Positions 31,211 through 40,964 are shown, numbered from the stretch's first letter. The stretch is DNA of 64,000 bases from Lentimicrobiaceae bacterium (GCA_022510485.1 JAFLTI010000007.1:1-64000), one strand, 5' to 3'. Translations and numbers: made by a program. Notes: a model not told the origin generated them from the letters alone.

Positions 31211-31282
31211 TGGGAGTTTTTGGGTCTAAAAGGAAAATTTATGAACAAAATGGGAGAACAAGGGATTTTATACATACTTTTG
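31211..31282 (+). promoter_or_regulatory. mraZ promoter with helically phased MraZ boxes
   Basis: TGGGA at 31211, TGGGT at 31221, AGGAA at 31231, TGGGA at 31251 and AGGGA at 31261 fall on an exact 10-bp register (the 31241 slot is degenerate). MraZ from other bacteria binds TGGGN repeats spaced by 5 bp, as seen here. They cover the -33 area of a TACTTTTG box at 31275-31282. This points to autoregulation of the dcw operon by MraZ. Confidence 0.7.
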
Positions 31283-31324
31283 TCCATGTGAAAGTTGAGA
31301 ACAAAATTCTTTCACAAAGCGTTT

Positions 31325-31786
31325 ATGGCTTATTTAGTAGGAAAAGAGAACTGTAAGGTGGATGCCGGAGGCCGGTTCAAGTTCCCCGCCGCGATAAAAA
31401 AGGCGTTGGGTGCTTGCGTTGACGAAGGCTTCGTTATCAAGGAGAGCATTTTTGATGCCTGCCTGGAGCTCTATCCGCGTGCCGAGTTTGAAAAAGAGAT
31501 AGAAACCAAAATAGCCAAGCTCAATCACTACAATCCGCAAGACAGGCTGTTGATCCGCAAGCTTTCGGAAGGTAATCCGGTGTACCTCGACACCAACGAC
31601 CGCCTGCTCATTCCCGTGGATTTGAAAAAGAGTAAGAACATCGACAAGGATATAGTGCTTATTTCGAAAATCAACATTATCGAAATATGGGATGTCGATA
31701 CGTATAAGAAGATGGACGAGGCGCATTTCGACTTTGCGAAAATGGCTGCCGAACGTTTGGGTCAGATCGATACACAAGAAATATAG
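31325..31786 (+). CDS. mraZ: transcriptional regulator MraZ
   Basis: 153 residues from the ATG at 31325. Two swapped-hairpin AbrB-like domains are visible: NCKVDAGGRFKFPAAIKKAL (DAxGR motif) and GNPVYLDTNDRLLIPVDLKK. MraZ binds repeated TGGGN boxes upstream of the dcw cluster and represses it; such boxes are at 31211-31265. rsmH follows 11 bp later. Confidence 0.93.
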   Translation: MAYLVGKENCKVDAGGRFKFPAAIKKALGACVDEGFVIKESIFDACLELYPRAEFEKEIETKIAKLNHYNPQDRLLIRKLSEGNPVYLDTNDRLLIPVDLKKSKNIDKDIVLISKINIIEIWDVDTYKKMDEAHFDFAKMAAERLGQIDTQEI

Positions 31787-31797
31787 GAGCTCATGCC

Positions 31798-32724
31798 ATG
31801 TGTAACGATGACTATCATGACCCGGTTCTGTTAGGGGAAAGTTTAGAGGGGCTTTGCATCATTCCGGAGGGAACTTACGTAGATGTTACTTTTGGCGGAG
31901 GTGGTCATTCCCGCCGTATTCTTTCGCAATTGGGCGACAAGGGGAGGCTTTTGGCTTTTGACCGCGACCCTGACGCCTTGCAGCGGGCATCGCAAGACCC
32001 CGTTTTTAATACCGACAGCCGTTTTACACTAATCGGTGAAAATTTCCGTTACCTCAAAAATCATCTCCGCTTTTATAAGGCGGTTCCCGTAAATGGAATT
32101 TTGGCGGATCTGGGCGTTTCTTCCCATCAGTTCGATACGCCGCAGCGCGGTTTTTCCATCCGTACCGACGGTCCTCTGGATATGCGTATGGATAAAGAAG
32201 GGAGCCTTACGGCGGCTACGGTGCTCAATACCTATCCGCAAGAACGGCTTGCCGATATTTTTTTTCAATTCGGAGAGATTCCTTTTGCGCGGAAATTGGC
32301 TTTTGAGGTAGAAAAGGCGCGTGCGGAGAAAGCCTTTAGCAATACGGCGCAGACGGTGGATTTCTTTAAGAAGTTCGCTCCCCGGGGCAGGGAAAACAAG
32401 TTTTTGGCAATGGTTTTTCAATCCTTGCGTATCGAGGTAAACGGCGAGATGGAAAACTTGCAGGAGTTTTTGAAACAAAGTTTGGATGTGCTTGCTCCCG
32501 GAGGCCGCCTTGCGGTGATTTCCTACCATTCGCTGGAAGACCGTACGGTAAAGAACTTTATGCGTTCGGGCAATCTGCAAGGGGAGATAGAAAAAGATTT
32601 TTACGGCAACAATCTTTCGCCTTTCGAGCTGGTTACCCGTAAGGCTGTGGTGCCTGCACAGGAAGAAACGGAACGTAATCCGCGCTCACGCAGTGCCAGA
32701 TTGCGGGTGGCGCAAAAAAAGTAG
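31798..32724 (+). CDS. rsmH: 16S rRNA (cytosine1402-N4)-methyltransferase
   Basis: Encodes 308 residues. SAM-binding YVDVTFGGGGHSRRIL (about 27-42), DRDPDAL, LADLGVSSHQFD, FSIRTDGPLDMRM and ISYHSLEDRTVKNF are RsmH signatures. It methylates the decoding-site cytosine of 16S rRNA. Second gene of the dcw operon. Confidence 0.95.
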   Translation: MCNDDYHDPVLLGESLEGLCIIPEGTYVDVTFGGGGHSRRILSQLGDKGRLLAFDRDPDALQRASQDPVFNTDSRFTLIGENFRYLKNHLRFYKAVPVNGILADLGVSSHQFDTPQRGFSIRTDGPLDMRMDKEGSLTAATVLNTYPQERLADIFFQFGEIPFARKLAFEVEKARAEKAFSNTAQTVDFFKKFAPRGRENKFLAMVFQSLRIEVNGEMENLQEFLKQSLDVLAPGGRLAVISYHSLEDRTVKNFMRSGNLQGEIEKDFYGNNLSPFELVTRKAVVPAQEETERNPRSRSARLRVAQKK

Positions 32725-32733
32725 GAGGCGGAT

Positions 32734-33210
32734 ATGGGAAAAAACAAGTTTAGACCTAAACCGATGGTTGAAGACCCTCTGCCCGAACCCGAACTGGTAA
32801 TGGAGTTTGAGGGTAGAAAGCCTGAAAAAGAAGAGAAAGAAGAAGTACAGCAAGTTGACGAAAATGAATTGCGGCGCAAGGAACAGCGGCGTTTGCGCAG
32901 AAAAAAAATCCGTTCTGCATTAGACGGGTCGGCAGTTCTAGACGGAGGTTTGCAAAAATACGGTTGGTTGGTATTGTACGCATTCTTTTGGGCGATGTTG
33001 CTTATAACCAACAATTATGTGTCTGAATCGGTGGTGCGTGAAAGTTCGCGCATCAAGGGAGAACTGAAAGAATTACAGTTCCGGCAGATATCCAGTCAGA
33101 CGGAATTGTTGCAGATAAGCCGTCAATCTTCGGTGGCTGACAAACTACAGGGAACGGGTGTAAAGGAATCCTTGATTCCGCCGTATAAGATAAAGGAAGT
33201 AAAAGAATAA
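32734..33210 (+). CDS. ftsL: FtsL-like division protein
   Basis: Encodes 158 residues. A charged cytoplasmic region of about 75 residues (KPEKEEKEEV, RRKEQRRLRRKK), one membrane segment (about 76-95, WLVLYAFFWAMLLI), then a periplasmic coiled-coil-like region (SSRIKGELKELQFRQISSQT). Size, topology and position between rsmH and ftsI fit FtsL, which recruits FtsI/FtsW. Sequence similarity in FtsL is always low; the call rests on context. The cytoplasmic part is long for FtsL, as is common in Bacteroidetes. Confidence 0.75.
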   Translation: MGKNKFRPKPMVEDPLPEPELVMEFEGRKPEKEEKEEVQQVDENELRRKEQRRLRRKKIRSALDGSAVLDGGLQKYGWLVLYAFFWAMLLITNNYVSESVVRESSRIKGELKELQFRQISSQTELLQISRQSSVADKLQGTGVKESLIPPYKIKEVKE

Positions 33211-33223
33211 AAGAGGACAGCCG

Positions 33224-35341
33224 GTGGGTAAAGACAAAAAACATACAGCGCCGTCAGACAAAAGAACGGGCTTTTCGAGAAAGGTGTATTTGGTATATGC
33301 CTTTTTGCTCGTTTTTGCCGTAGCGGTGGTTTTTCGTATGAGCAGGGTGATTTTTGTGGAAGGGCGCGGCTTGTTGGAGAAATCAGACAGGCAGAGCCTG
33401 CGTTATCAGAAGACCCCTGCCGTAAGGGGCAATATCTATTCGGCGGATAATTCTCTTCTGGCGGTGTCTGTGCCGTATTTTGACGTACGCTTGGATTTGC
33501 ATCCCGATGTGGTTTGCAACGATACCTTTAATCAGAATCTGCGCCCCTTGTGCGACAGCCTGCATAAGATGTATCCCGAAAGGAGCAGTGCCGGTTATCG
33601 TCAGATGTTGGAAAAGGCACGCAAGGAGCGCAAGCGCAATTTTCTCTTGCGTAGAAATGCAACCTATTCCGAAATGAGCCGTCTCCGTACTTTTCCCATT
33701 TTCAATAAAGGGCAGTATAAGGGTGGCTTTATAGTGGAAGAAAAAGAAAGACGGGTCCGTCCGCATGGCTTATTGGCAAGCCGTACCATAGGCTACTATA
33801 ATCAGGAATCCGCTACGGGAGTGGGTTTGGAACAGGCTTATCAGAAAGAGTTGTGCGGCATTGACGGAAGACGCTTGGAACAAAAGGTTTCTAACGGTGT
33901 GTGGCGGCCGGTGTATAACTCAGACGCGGTGCAGGCTGAAAATGGAAAGGATTTGTTTACCACCATCGACATACGTATACAAGACGTGGCGGAATCTGCC
34001 TTGAAGGATTGTATGGAGATAAACGAAGCTGAACACGGTTGCGTGGTATTGATGGAGGTAAAGACGGGCAAGGTGGTGTCTATCGCCAATCTACGCAAGG
34101 AAGAAAACGGTACGTATCACGAAAGCATGAATTATGCCGTAGGCGAGGCGGTGGAACCCGGCTCTACCTTTAAGTTGGCTTCTACCATAGCCATTTTAGA
34201 AGACAGTCATTGTTCACCCTCCATCATAGTGCCTACTGGAAAAATGCAGTTCTATAACAGATGGATGCGGGATTCGCACAAAGGAGGCTGGGGTAATGTA
34301 AGCCTGCAGGAAGCCTTTGAGAAATCGTCGAACGTGGGTATTTCTTATTTGGCAAACGAAGTGTTTCATAAAAAGCAGGCGCGCTTTGTGGAATATTTCA
34401 AGAAAATGCGTTTGCATAAACCTCTCGGAGTGGAGATTGCCGGGGAGGGAGTGCCGTATATCAAAGACCCTTCTGACAAAACTTGGTCGGGGGTTTCCCT
34501 GCCTTGGATGTCGATTGGCTACGAATTGAAGCTTACCCCCTTGCAGATTTTGACTTTGTACAATGCGGTGGCTAACGACGGCAAGATGATGAAGCCGCTT
34601 TTTGTGAATGAAATCCGCCAAGGGGATGAGGTGGTAAAGAAGTTTGAACCTCAGGTGTTGGTGGATAGGATTTGCAGTAAGGAAACCTTGGAAAAGGTAA
34701 AGACCATGCTGGAAGGGGTTGTGGAAAACGGAACGGCAACCAATCTGAAGAATGACCTGTATAAAGTGGCTGCCAAAACGGGAACAGCTCAGATAAACTA
34801 TGGCAAAAGGGGAAGCGAAAAGATGACCTATCGGGCTTCGGTTGCCGGTTATTTTCCTGCCGATAATCCTCGCTATTCGTGCATTGTGATGATTACCAAT
34901 CCGCAGAAGAACCGTATTTACGGCGGTGCGGTGGCAGGACCGGTATTTAAGGAGATTGCCGATAAAGTGTACGCTACCCTGATGAAGGGCGGTTTGCAAA
35001 CTGAAAGTTTGCCCCCGGCAGAAGCCGGCGCGCCGGCTTCTGCCGGGTACGCCGCCGATATATCTACGGTGTTTGCCCATATCGGCTTGCGCGACCCCAA
35101 ATTGGAGCCGACCTCGTTTGTTAAGCTGCGCGGCGGCGCAAACCGCCCCGGCGAGATTGTGCTGATGAAAGAGGTAATGCCCGATGTAAGGGGGCTTGGT
35201 TTGCGTGATGCTGTGTATCTGTTAGAAAAAAACGGACTCAAAGTGCAGGTAAGCGGCAAAGGAAAAGTAAAAAGGCAAGAGCCGGAGGCAGGTAGAACTT
35301 GTGCCAAAGGTCAGCAAGTTTTTTTGGAATTGGCAGGATAA
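33224..35341 (+). CDS. ftsI: division transpeptidase PBP3/FtsI with PASTA domain
   Basis: Encodes 705 residues, GTG start at 33224. One membrane segment (about 20-42), a dimerisation domain (RGNIYSADNSLLAVSV), and the transpeptidase domain with SxxK in EPGSTFKLAS, SxN in KSSNVGISY and KTG in AAKTGTAQINYG. A C-terminal PASTA domain follows (MPDVRGLGLRDAVYLLE). Cross-links septal peptidoglycan. Odd: between the two domains, nucleotides 35014-35047 form a perfect 34-bp palindrome encoding an Ala/Gly/Pro-rich patch (about residues 597-608). The stop is 1 bp before the murE start codon. Confidence 0.94.
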   Translation: MGKDKKHTAPSDKRTGFSRKVYLVYAFLLVFAVAVVFRMSRVIFVEGRGLLEKSDRQSLRYQKTPAVRGNIYSADNSLLAVSVPYFDVRLDLHPDVVCNDTFNQNLRPLCDSLHKMYPERSSAGYRQMLEKARKERKRNFLLRRNATYSEMSRLRTFPIFNKGQYKGGFIVEEKERRVRPHGLLASRTIGYYNQESATGVGLEQAYQKELCGIDGRRLEQKVSNGVWRPVYNSDAVQAENGKDLFTTIDIRIQDVAESALKDCMEINEAEHGCVVLMEVKTGKVVSIANLRKEENGTYHESMNYAVGEAVEPGSTFKLASTIAILEDSHCSPSIIVPTGKMQFYNRWMRDSHKGGWGNVSLQEAFEKSSNVGISYLANEVFHKKQARFVEYFKKMRLHKPLGVEIAGEGVPYIKDPSDKTWSGVSLPWMSIGYELKLTPLQILTLYNAVANDGKMMKPLFVNEIRQGDEVVKKFEPQVLVDRICSKETLEKVKTMLEGVVENGTATNLKNDLYKVAAKTGTAQINYGKRGSEKMTYRASVAGYFPADNPRYSCIVMITNPQKNRIYGGAVAGPVFKEIADKVYATLMKGGLQTESLPPAEAGAPASAGYAADISTVFAHIGLRDPKLEPTSFVKLRGGANRPGEIVLMKEVMPDVRGLGLRDAVYLLEKNGLKVQVSGKGKVKRQEPEAGRTCAKGQQVFLELAG
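35014..35047. repeat. perfect 34-bp GC-rich palindrome inside ftsI
   Basis: The 17-bp arm CCCGGCAGAAGCCGGCG (35014-35030) is followed without a gap by its exact reverse complement (35031-35047). 28 of 34 bases are G or C, far above the flanks. In frame it reads PAEAGAPASAG. It looks like a small palindromic element inserted into a permissive linker. Confidence 0.85.
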
Positions 35342-35342
35342 G

Positions 35343-36857
35343 ATGAAAAACGGAAATCCGACATTAGAGGCATTGCTTGCCGAATGTAAACCCGCTGTTG
35401 TGGGTTCTTGGCAAAGCACAGGAACATTGAACAAGGAGGTGCTTGGTCTGGCGCAGGATTCGCGTGCCGTTGCACCCGGTTTTGTGTTCTTTGCCATTAA
35501 AGGTACGGTGGTAGACGGACACGATTATATCGCCAAGGCTATTGAATCGGGAGCTGTGGCGGTGGTATGCGAAAGGCTGCCGGAGCAGGTTCAAGAAGAT
35601 ATTACCTATATCCGTGCAAGCGACAGCAGTATGCTTATGGGCTATATGGCTTCGGCTTTCTATGGGCATCCTTCGCAAGAACTGCAATTGGTAGGCATTA
35701 CCGGTACCAACGGAAAGACTACTACGGTAACGCTCCTATACCGCCTTTTCAGGCAGCTGGGCTATAAGACGGGGCTGCTTTCTACAATAGAAAACCGTAT
35801 CGACACCCAAGTGGTTGCCAGCACCCATACCACCGGCGATGCTTTGGAGCTCAACGCGCTTTTGCGCCGTATGGTAGACGAAGGCTGTGAGTATGCCTTT
35901 ATGGAAGTAAGTTCCCACGCGGTGGTGCAAAACCGTATAGCCGGCTTGCAGTTCAAGGGCGGCATCTTCAGCAATATCACGCGCGACCATTTAGATTACC
36001 ACAAGACTTTCGATGCCTATATCAAGGCAAAGAAATTGTTTTTTGACCGTTTGCCCGCTACGGCTTTTGCCTTGGTGAATACAGACGACCGCAACGGAGA
36101 GGTGATGTTGCAGAATACCGAGGCTCTTTGCCGCACGTATTCGCTGCGGTCGCCCGCCGATTTTAATGTAAAGGTGCTGGAAAATACCCTTGAGGGTTTA
36201 TTGTTGGAAATTGACGGAACCGAAGTGAATATGCGCTTGGTGGGTCGGTTCAACGCCTATAATCTTGCTGCCATTTATGCTTGTGCCATCTTGTTGGGTA
36301 TGGAAAAAAACGAGGTGTTGTGCGCTATGAGCCGCCTTACCGAAGCACCGGGGCGTTTTGAAACATTAAAGTCGACTGCCGGCAATAAATTGGGTATAGT
36401 AGACTACGCCCATACGCCCGATGCCTTGCAGAATGTGCTTTCTACCATCAACAGTATGCGTGATCATCTGCGTGAGGTAATCTGCGTGCTGGGTTGCGGC
36501 GGAAACCGCGATTCGGGCAAACGCCCCGTCATGGCGCAGATTGCCGCCGATTTGAGCGACCGCCTTATCATCACTACCGATAATCCTCGCTTTGAAGAGC
36601 CTCAAGCTATCATAGACCAGATGTTGACAGGGCTTTCGCCTACCCAACGAGCCAAAACGCTCTGCATAACCGACCGCAGGGAGGCTATCAGAACGGCTTG
36701 CGCCTTGGCAGGAGATGGCGATGTGGTTTTGGTGGCAGGCAAGGGTCACGAAAACTATCAGGAGATAAAAGGCGTAAAACACCATTTCGACGATAGGGAA
36801 GTATTGGCTGAATGTCTTCCTGCCGTATGGAATAATGCACCTAAAAGTGATGAATAA
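35343..36857 (+). CDS. murE: UDP-MurNAc-L-Ala-D-Glu:meso-DAP ligase
   Basis: 504 residues from the ATG at 35343, which directly follows the ftsI stop. Visible: [16 protein letters not shown] (UDP-binding), ATP loop [21 protein letters not shown], the TRDHLDYH motif, [14 protein letters not shown] and [11 protein letters not shown]. The last region corresponds to the DNPR-containing domain ([10 protein letters not shown]), the signature for meso-diaminopimelate specificity, which agrees with a complete dapF in this window. Confidence 0.95.
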   Translation: MKNGNPTLEALLAECKPAVVGSWQSTGTLNKEVLGLAQDSRAVAPGFVFFAIKGTVVDGHDYIAKAIESGAVAVVCERLPEQVQEDITYIRASDSSMLMGYMASAFYGHPSQELQLVGITGTNGKTTTVTLLYRLFRQLGYKTGLLSTIENRIDTQVVASTHTTGDALELNALLRRMVDEGCEYAFMEVSSHAVVQNRIAGLQFKGGIFSNITRDHLDYHKTFDAYIKAKKLFFDRLPATAFALVNTDDRNGEVMLQNTEALCRTYSLRSPADFNVKVLENTLEGLLLEIDGTEVNMRLVGRFNAYNLAAIYACAILLGMEKNEVLCAMSRLTEAPGRFETLKSTAGNKLGIVDYAHTPDALQNVLSTINSMRDHLREVICVLGCGGNRDSGKRPVMAQIAADLSDRLIITTDNPRFEEPQAIIDQMLTGLSPTQRAKTLCITDRREAIRTACALAGDGDVVLVAGKGHENYQEIKGVKHHFDDREVLAECLPAVWNNAPKSDE

Positions 36858-36874
36858 TTAAAGCAAGAAAAGAG

Positions 36875-38125
36875 ATGTTGTATTACCTATTTTCTTATTT
36901 ACACGAAGAATTTGGACTGCCGGGAGCGGGTGTGTTCAACTACATTTCGTTCCGTGCGGGATTCGCCATCGTGCTTTCGCTTATTATCATGATGATGGGC
37001 GGTAAGCGTATGATAGTTTATCTGCGCAAAAAACAGATAGGGGAAACCGTGCGCGAATTGGGCTTAGACGGTCAGAAAGAAAAAGAAGGTACTCCCACTA
37101 TGGGCGGTCTTATCATCATTGCCGCCATTCTCATTCCGGTACTGTTGCTCTGCCGGTTGGACAACATCTATGTTTTGCTTATGCTGTTCACCACCGTGTG
37201 GCTGGGTATTATGGGTTTTATGGACGACTATATCAAGGTGTTCAAGCATAACAAGCAGGGTCTTCAAGGAAAGTTCAAGGTGTTCGGGCAGGTAGGCTTG
37301 GGGCTTATCGTGGGTTTGGTAATGTGTTTTCATCCCGATGTGGTGGTATCTCAAAAAAACAATACCGCCTATGTAAAAACGCATAATGTGCTGAATGAAA
37401 CCGCCTACGATGAAGCTACGGCAGAATTTGAAAGCAATGTGGAGAAATCTATGGTTACCACCATTCCTTTTGTAAAGGGGCATGAACTCGACTACGAGGG
37501 CATTATGGAGTTCTTTCATACCGGCTGGGGCAAATACACGTGGATATTGTTCGTGCTGGTGGTGATATTGGTAATTACCGCCGTATCAAACGGCAGCAAC
37601 CTTACCGATGGCATCGACGGGCTTGCCACCGGTACTTCGGCTATTATCGGGGCTACTTTGGCTATCCTCTCTTGGGTTTCGGGCAATATTGTCTTTGCCG
37701 ACTACCTCAACATTATGTATATCCCCCACGTAGGAGAGCTTACCATATTTATCTCCGCCTTTGTGGGAGCCACCATCGGTTTTCTGTGGTACAACACCTA
37801 TCCGGCGCAAGTGTTTATGGGCGATACGGGCAGCCTTACCATAGGCGGCATCATTGCCGTATTTGCCCTGTTGATCCGTAAGGAACTGCTTTTGCCCATT
37901 CTTTGCGGAATATTCTTGGTAGAAAGCCTGTCGGTAATTATGCAGGTATCTTATTTCAAATACACTAAAAAACGTTGCGGGGAGGGAAAGCGCATCTTCA
38001 AGATGACGCCTATACACCACCACTATCAGGTAATCGGATACAAAGAGCCCAAAATCGTGATGCGGTTCTTCATTATCGGACTCCTCTTGGCGGTAGTAAC
38101 CTTGGTAACCTTAAAACTTAGATAA
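36875..38125 (+). CDS. mraY: phospho-MurNAc-pentapeptide translocase
   Basis: Encodes 416 residues with about ten membrane segments. Active-site motifs: [19 protein letters not shown] (two Asp), [13 protein letters not shown] and [11 protein letters not shown], plus MTPIHHHYQ near the end. Makes lipid I from UDP-MurNAc-pentapeptide and undecaprenyl phosphate. A periplasmic insert (about 155-205) typical of Bacteroidetes MraY is present. Ends 10 bp before the truncated murD. Confidence 0.95.
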   Translation: MLYYLFSYLHEEFGLPGAGVFNYISFRAGFAIVLSLIIMMMGGKRMIVYLRKKQIGETVRELGLDGQKEKEGTPTMGGLIIIAAILIPVLLLCRLDNIYVLLMLFTTVWLGIMGFMDDYIKVFKHNKQGLQGKFKVFGQVGLGLIVGLVMCFHPDVVVSQKNNTAYVKTHNVLNETAYDEATAEFESNVEKSMVTTIPFVKGHELDYEGIMEFFHTGWGKYTWILFVLVVILVITAVSNGSNLTDGIDGLATGTSAIIGATLAILSWVSGNIVFADYLNIMYIPHVGELTIFISAFVGATIGFLWYNTYPAQVFMGDTGSLTIGGIIAVFALLIRKELLLPILCGIFLVESLSVIMQVSYFKYTKKRCGEGKRIFKMTPIHHHYQVIGYKEPKIVMRFFIIGLLLAVVTLVTLKLR

Positions 38126-38135
38126 ATACACAGAT

Positions 38136-38684
38136 ATGAAAATGAATATAGAAACATTGGCAAAACAAGGGTATGTTTCGGCTTCTATGGCAGAAACGGT
38201 AGCTGCTCATATTCAGAATTTGCGCAAGCGTACCATACAGGAAAGTTTCCGTGACTTCCGTCAGGCAGGTCATCGTATGGAATACGTGGCGCGTGTGCGG
38301 GGTGTGGAGTATATAGACGATGCCAAATCGTATAATGTAAACGCTACATGGTTCGCGCTCGAAAGCATGACCCGGCCGGTAGTTTGGATTGTGGGCGGAA
38401 AGACCAAAGATGTTGACTTTACCGCATTGCGTTCCTTGGTGGCTAAAAAAGTAAGCCGTATCATTTGCTTGGGTACGGATAACGCGCCTATCTTAAAAGC
38501 TTTTGGAGATTTGGTTCCCGATATTGTGGAAACCGACACTATGGTGAATGCCGTGCAGGCGGCTTATTTGATGGCCAACGAAGGGGAAGTGGTGTTGCTT
38601 TCGCCCTCCTGTCCCAGCTTCGATTTGTTTGAAAGCTATCAGGACAAGGGCACTCAGTTCAAGAAGGCTGTTTACGAATTGTAA
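38136..38684 (+). CDS. stand-alone MurD C-terminal (ligase) domain
   Basis: Encodes 182 residues, where MurD usually has about 440. It aligns, from my knowledge of MurD, only with the C-terminal domain: IQESFRDFRQAGHRMEYVARV, VEYIDDAKSYNVNATWFALE, WIVGGKTKDVDF, LLSPSCPSFDLFESY and QFKKAVYEL. The UDP-binding domain and the whole ATPase domain (GTNGKTT loop) are missing, and there is no room for them: mraY ends 10 bp upstream. Motifs are also altered: DSKATN reads DAKSYN, GGxDKGxD reads GGKTKDVD, SPxCASFD reads SPSCPSFD. It cannot act as MurD by itself. Either a full murD is elsewhere and this domain has a new role, or the gene is decaying; the intact frame favours retention. Confidence 0.85.
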   Translation: MKMNIETLAKQGYVSASMAETVAAHIQNLRKRTIQESFRDFRQAGHRMEYVARVRGVEYIDDAKSYNVNATWFALESMTRPVVWIVGGKTKDVDFTALRSLVAKKVSRIICLGTDNAPILKAFGDLVPDIVETDTMVNAVQAAYLMANEGEVVLLSPSCPSFDLFESYQDKGTQFKKAVYEL

Positions 38685-38696
38685 ACCTTGACAATC

Positions 38697-39860
38697 ATGT
38701 CGAACAAAGGTACGGGCATATTCAAATATTTGCGCGGAGACAAGGGTATCTGGACTATTATGATAATACTCTCCTGTATCTCCATTGCGGCGGTATATAG
38801 TTCTACCGGACGCTTGGCGTACCTTAAACAAGGGGGCGACACCACCTATTATATGTTCAAGCATTTGGGCATTTTAATGGTGGCGTGGGGTATCATGTAT
38901 CTGGTGCACCGTGTCAGATACACTTATTTTTCCCGCTTTTCGCTGCTTATGATATTGCCGGCATTGGGTTTGTTGGCAGTAACCCTTACTATGGCAACCG
39001 TAAACGACGCCGCCCGATGGATTAAGCTCGGACCTCTCTCGTTCCAGCCCTCTGAATTAGCCAAATTGGTGATATTAGTGTTTTTGGCGAGACAACTTAC
39101 CAAATACCAGCCGGTAATCAAAGAAAGACAGACCTTGTTGCGGCTTTTATGGGCTCCTTTGTTGGGAGCCGCGCTTATTTTCCCCGAGAACCTTTCCACT
39201 TCCTTATTGCTGTTGGTTTCCTGTTTTGTAATGATGATTGTGGGCGGTGTGGCGTTGCGTTATATTTGGAGCATGCTGGGAGCGGGCGTGCTGTTTGTGG
39301 GCTTGTTTGTTACCATATTGCTTGCTGTTCCGGCAGAGAACCTGCCCGGTCGCCTTCCCACATGGAAAGCCCGCGTGGAAAGATTTTTCGGTGGCGAAGG
39401 AGAAGAAGCCTATCAGGTTACCCAATCCAAGATAGCCATTGCCGGAGGGGGTGTATTCGGAAAGGGTCCCGGCAACAGCACGCAGCGCAACTTCTTACCT
39501 CACCCGTATTCCGATTACATTTATTCGTCGATTGTTGAAGAATACGGAATGCTTGCCGGCGTGGGCGTGATGCTGCTCTACCTTTGGTTTCTTATGCGCG
39601 GAATCCGTATTGCCAGAAGGTGCAAAGGTTCATTTGGCAGCTATATGGTATTGGGCATTACCTTTATGCTTACCTTGCAGGCGTTCATCAATATGGGGGT
39701 GGCGGTAGACCTGCTGCCTGTTACGGGGCAGCCTCTGCCGTTTTTGAGTATGGGCGGAACCTCACTGTTCTTTACCGCTTGCGGTATAGGGATTATTTTG
39801 AGCGTGAGCGCGGATGTGGAGCAAAAAGAAATGGAAGAAAAATCACAACAAGAAAAATAA
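38697..39860 (+). CDS. ftsW: septal peptidoglycan polymerase FtsW
   Basis: 387 residues from the ATG at 38697. SEDS-family membrane protein with about ten segments; SFQPSELAKLVILVFLARQL is the family signature, with GKGPGNSTQRNFLPHPYSDYI and VATGVAVDLLPVTGQPLPFLSMGG-like region later (INMGVAVDLLPVTGQPLPF). Polymerises glycan strands with FtsI. Twelve bp after the MurD-domain gene. Confidence 0.93.
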   Translation: MSNKGTGIFKYLRGDKGIWTIMIILSCISIAAVYSSTGRLAYLKQGGDTTYYMFKHLGILMVAWGIMYLVHRVRYTYFSRFSLLMILPALGLLAVTLTMATVNDAARWIKLGPLSFQPSELAKLVILVFLARQLTKYQPVIKERQTLLRLLWAPLLGAALIFPENLSTSLLLLVSCFVMMIVGGVALRYIWSMLGAGVLFVGLFVTILLAVPAENLPGRLPTWKARVERFFGGEGEEAYQVTQSKIAIAGGGVFGKGPGNSTQRNFLPHPYSDYIYSSIVEEYGMLAGVGVMLLYLWFLMRGIRIARRCKGSFGSYMVLGITFMLTLQAFINMGVAVDLLPVTGQPLPFLSMGGTSLFFTACGIGIILSVSADVEQKEMEEKSQQEK

Positions 39861-39866
39861 ACGGGA

Positions 39867-40964
39867 ATGCAGAAGAAAACGTTAAAGGTGATTATCAGCG
39901 GCGGTGGAACAGGAGGACATATTTTTCCAGCCATTGCCATAGCCAACGAGATAAAGCATCGCGAACCCGATGCCGACATTCTTTTTGTGGGTGCCGAAAA
40001 CCGTATGGAAATGGAAAAAGTTCCGGCGGAGGGTTATAAAATTGTAGGCTTGAATGTAATAGGTTTTGACCGTAAGCATTTTTTGAAAAACCTTTCGTTG
40101 CCGTTCAAGTTGATTAAAAGCTTGAGGCAGACACGCAAGATTATAGGCAATTTTGCGCCGGAAGTGGTGATAGGCGTAGGCGGTTATGCCAGTGCTCCTA
40201 CGCTGTATACAGCCCAAAGGCTTAAGATTCCCACCTTGATACAGGAACAAAATTCGCTTCCGGGAATGACCAACCGTATTTTGAGTAAAAGGGCAAACTG
40301 CATTTGTGTGGGCTACCATGATATGGAGAGGTTCTTTCCGCGCGAAAAAATCGTTTGGACAGGTAATCCCATACGGCAGGATATTTCAAATATCAATGCC
40401 AAGAGAGAAGAAGCCTATACATTCTATAACCTCAAAAAAGATATGCCCACGCTTTTGGTTATGGGCGGAAGCTTAGGAGCGCGCACGATCAACGAGGGTA
40501 TGAAAGAAAATATAGACTATCTGCTCAACAAAGGTTTCCAAGTGGTTTGGCAGACGGGAAAATATTACTACCAGCGTATGTTGCCCTATGCCGAGGGTAA
40601 GGAAAACCTTGTGCTGCTCGATTTCGTGCGCAGGGTGGATTTAGCGTATGCGGCAGCCGATATTATCGTTTCGCGTGCCGGAGCCATTACCATTTCGGAG
40701 CTTTGTGTGGTAGGAAAACCCTTGATTCTGATTCCTTCGCCCAATGTGGCTGAAGATCACCAGACCCGCAATGCGGAGGCTTTGAGTTCCCGCAATGCCG
40801 CCATTCTGCTGCACGATGACCGCACGGTAGAAGATTTGGGCAAGGCAGTAGACGAACTTTGGCAGAATGAACGCCGCAGGGAACTGCTTGCGCAGAACAT
40901 TTCGCGCATGGGTACCACCTCGGCAGCCAAGATGATTGTAGACGAAGTGATGAAATTGATATAA
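39867..40964 (+). CDS. murG: UDP-GlcNAc transferase MurG
   Basis: Encodes 365 residues. SGGGTGGHIFPAIAIANE (glycine loop), GVGGYASAPTL, QEQNSLPGMTNRIL, VMGGSLGARTIN and SRAGAITISEL are MurG motifs. It converts lipid I to lipid II at the inner face of the membrane. Six bp after ftsW, 3 bp before murC. Confidence 0.95.
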   Translation: MQKKTLKVIISGGGTGGHIFPAIAIANEIKHREPDADILFVGAENRMEMEKVPAEGYKIVGLNVIGFDRKHFLKNLSLPFKLIKSLRQTRKIIGNFAPEVVIGVGGYASAPTLYTAQRLKIPTLIQEQNSLPGMTNRILSKRANCICVGYHDMERFFPREKIVWTGNPIRQDISNINAKREEAYTFYNLKKDMPTLLVMGGSLGARTINEGMKENIDYLLNKGFQVVWQTGKYYYQRMLPYAEGKENLVLLDFVRRVDLAYAAADIIVSRAGAITISELCVVGKPLILIPSPNVAEDHQTRNAEALSSRNAAILLHDDRTVEDLGKAVDELWQNERRRELLAQNISRMGTTSAAKMIVDEVMKLI

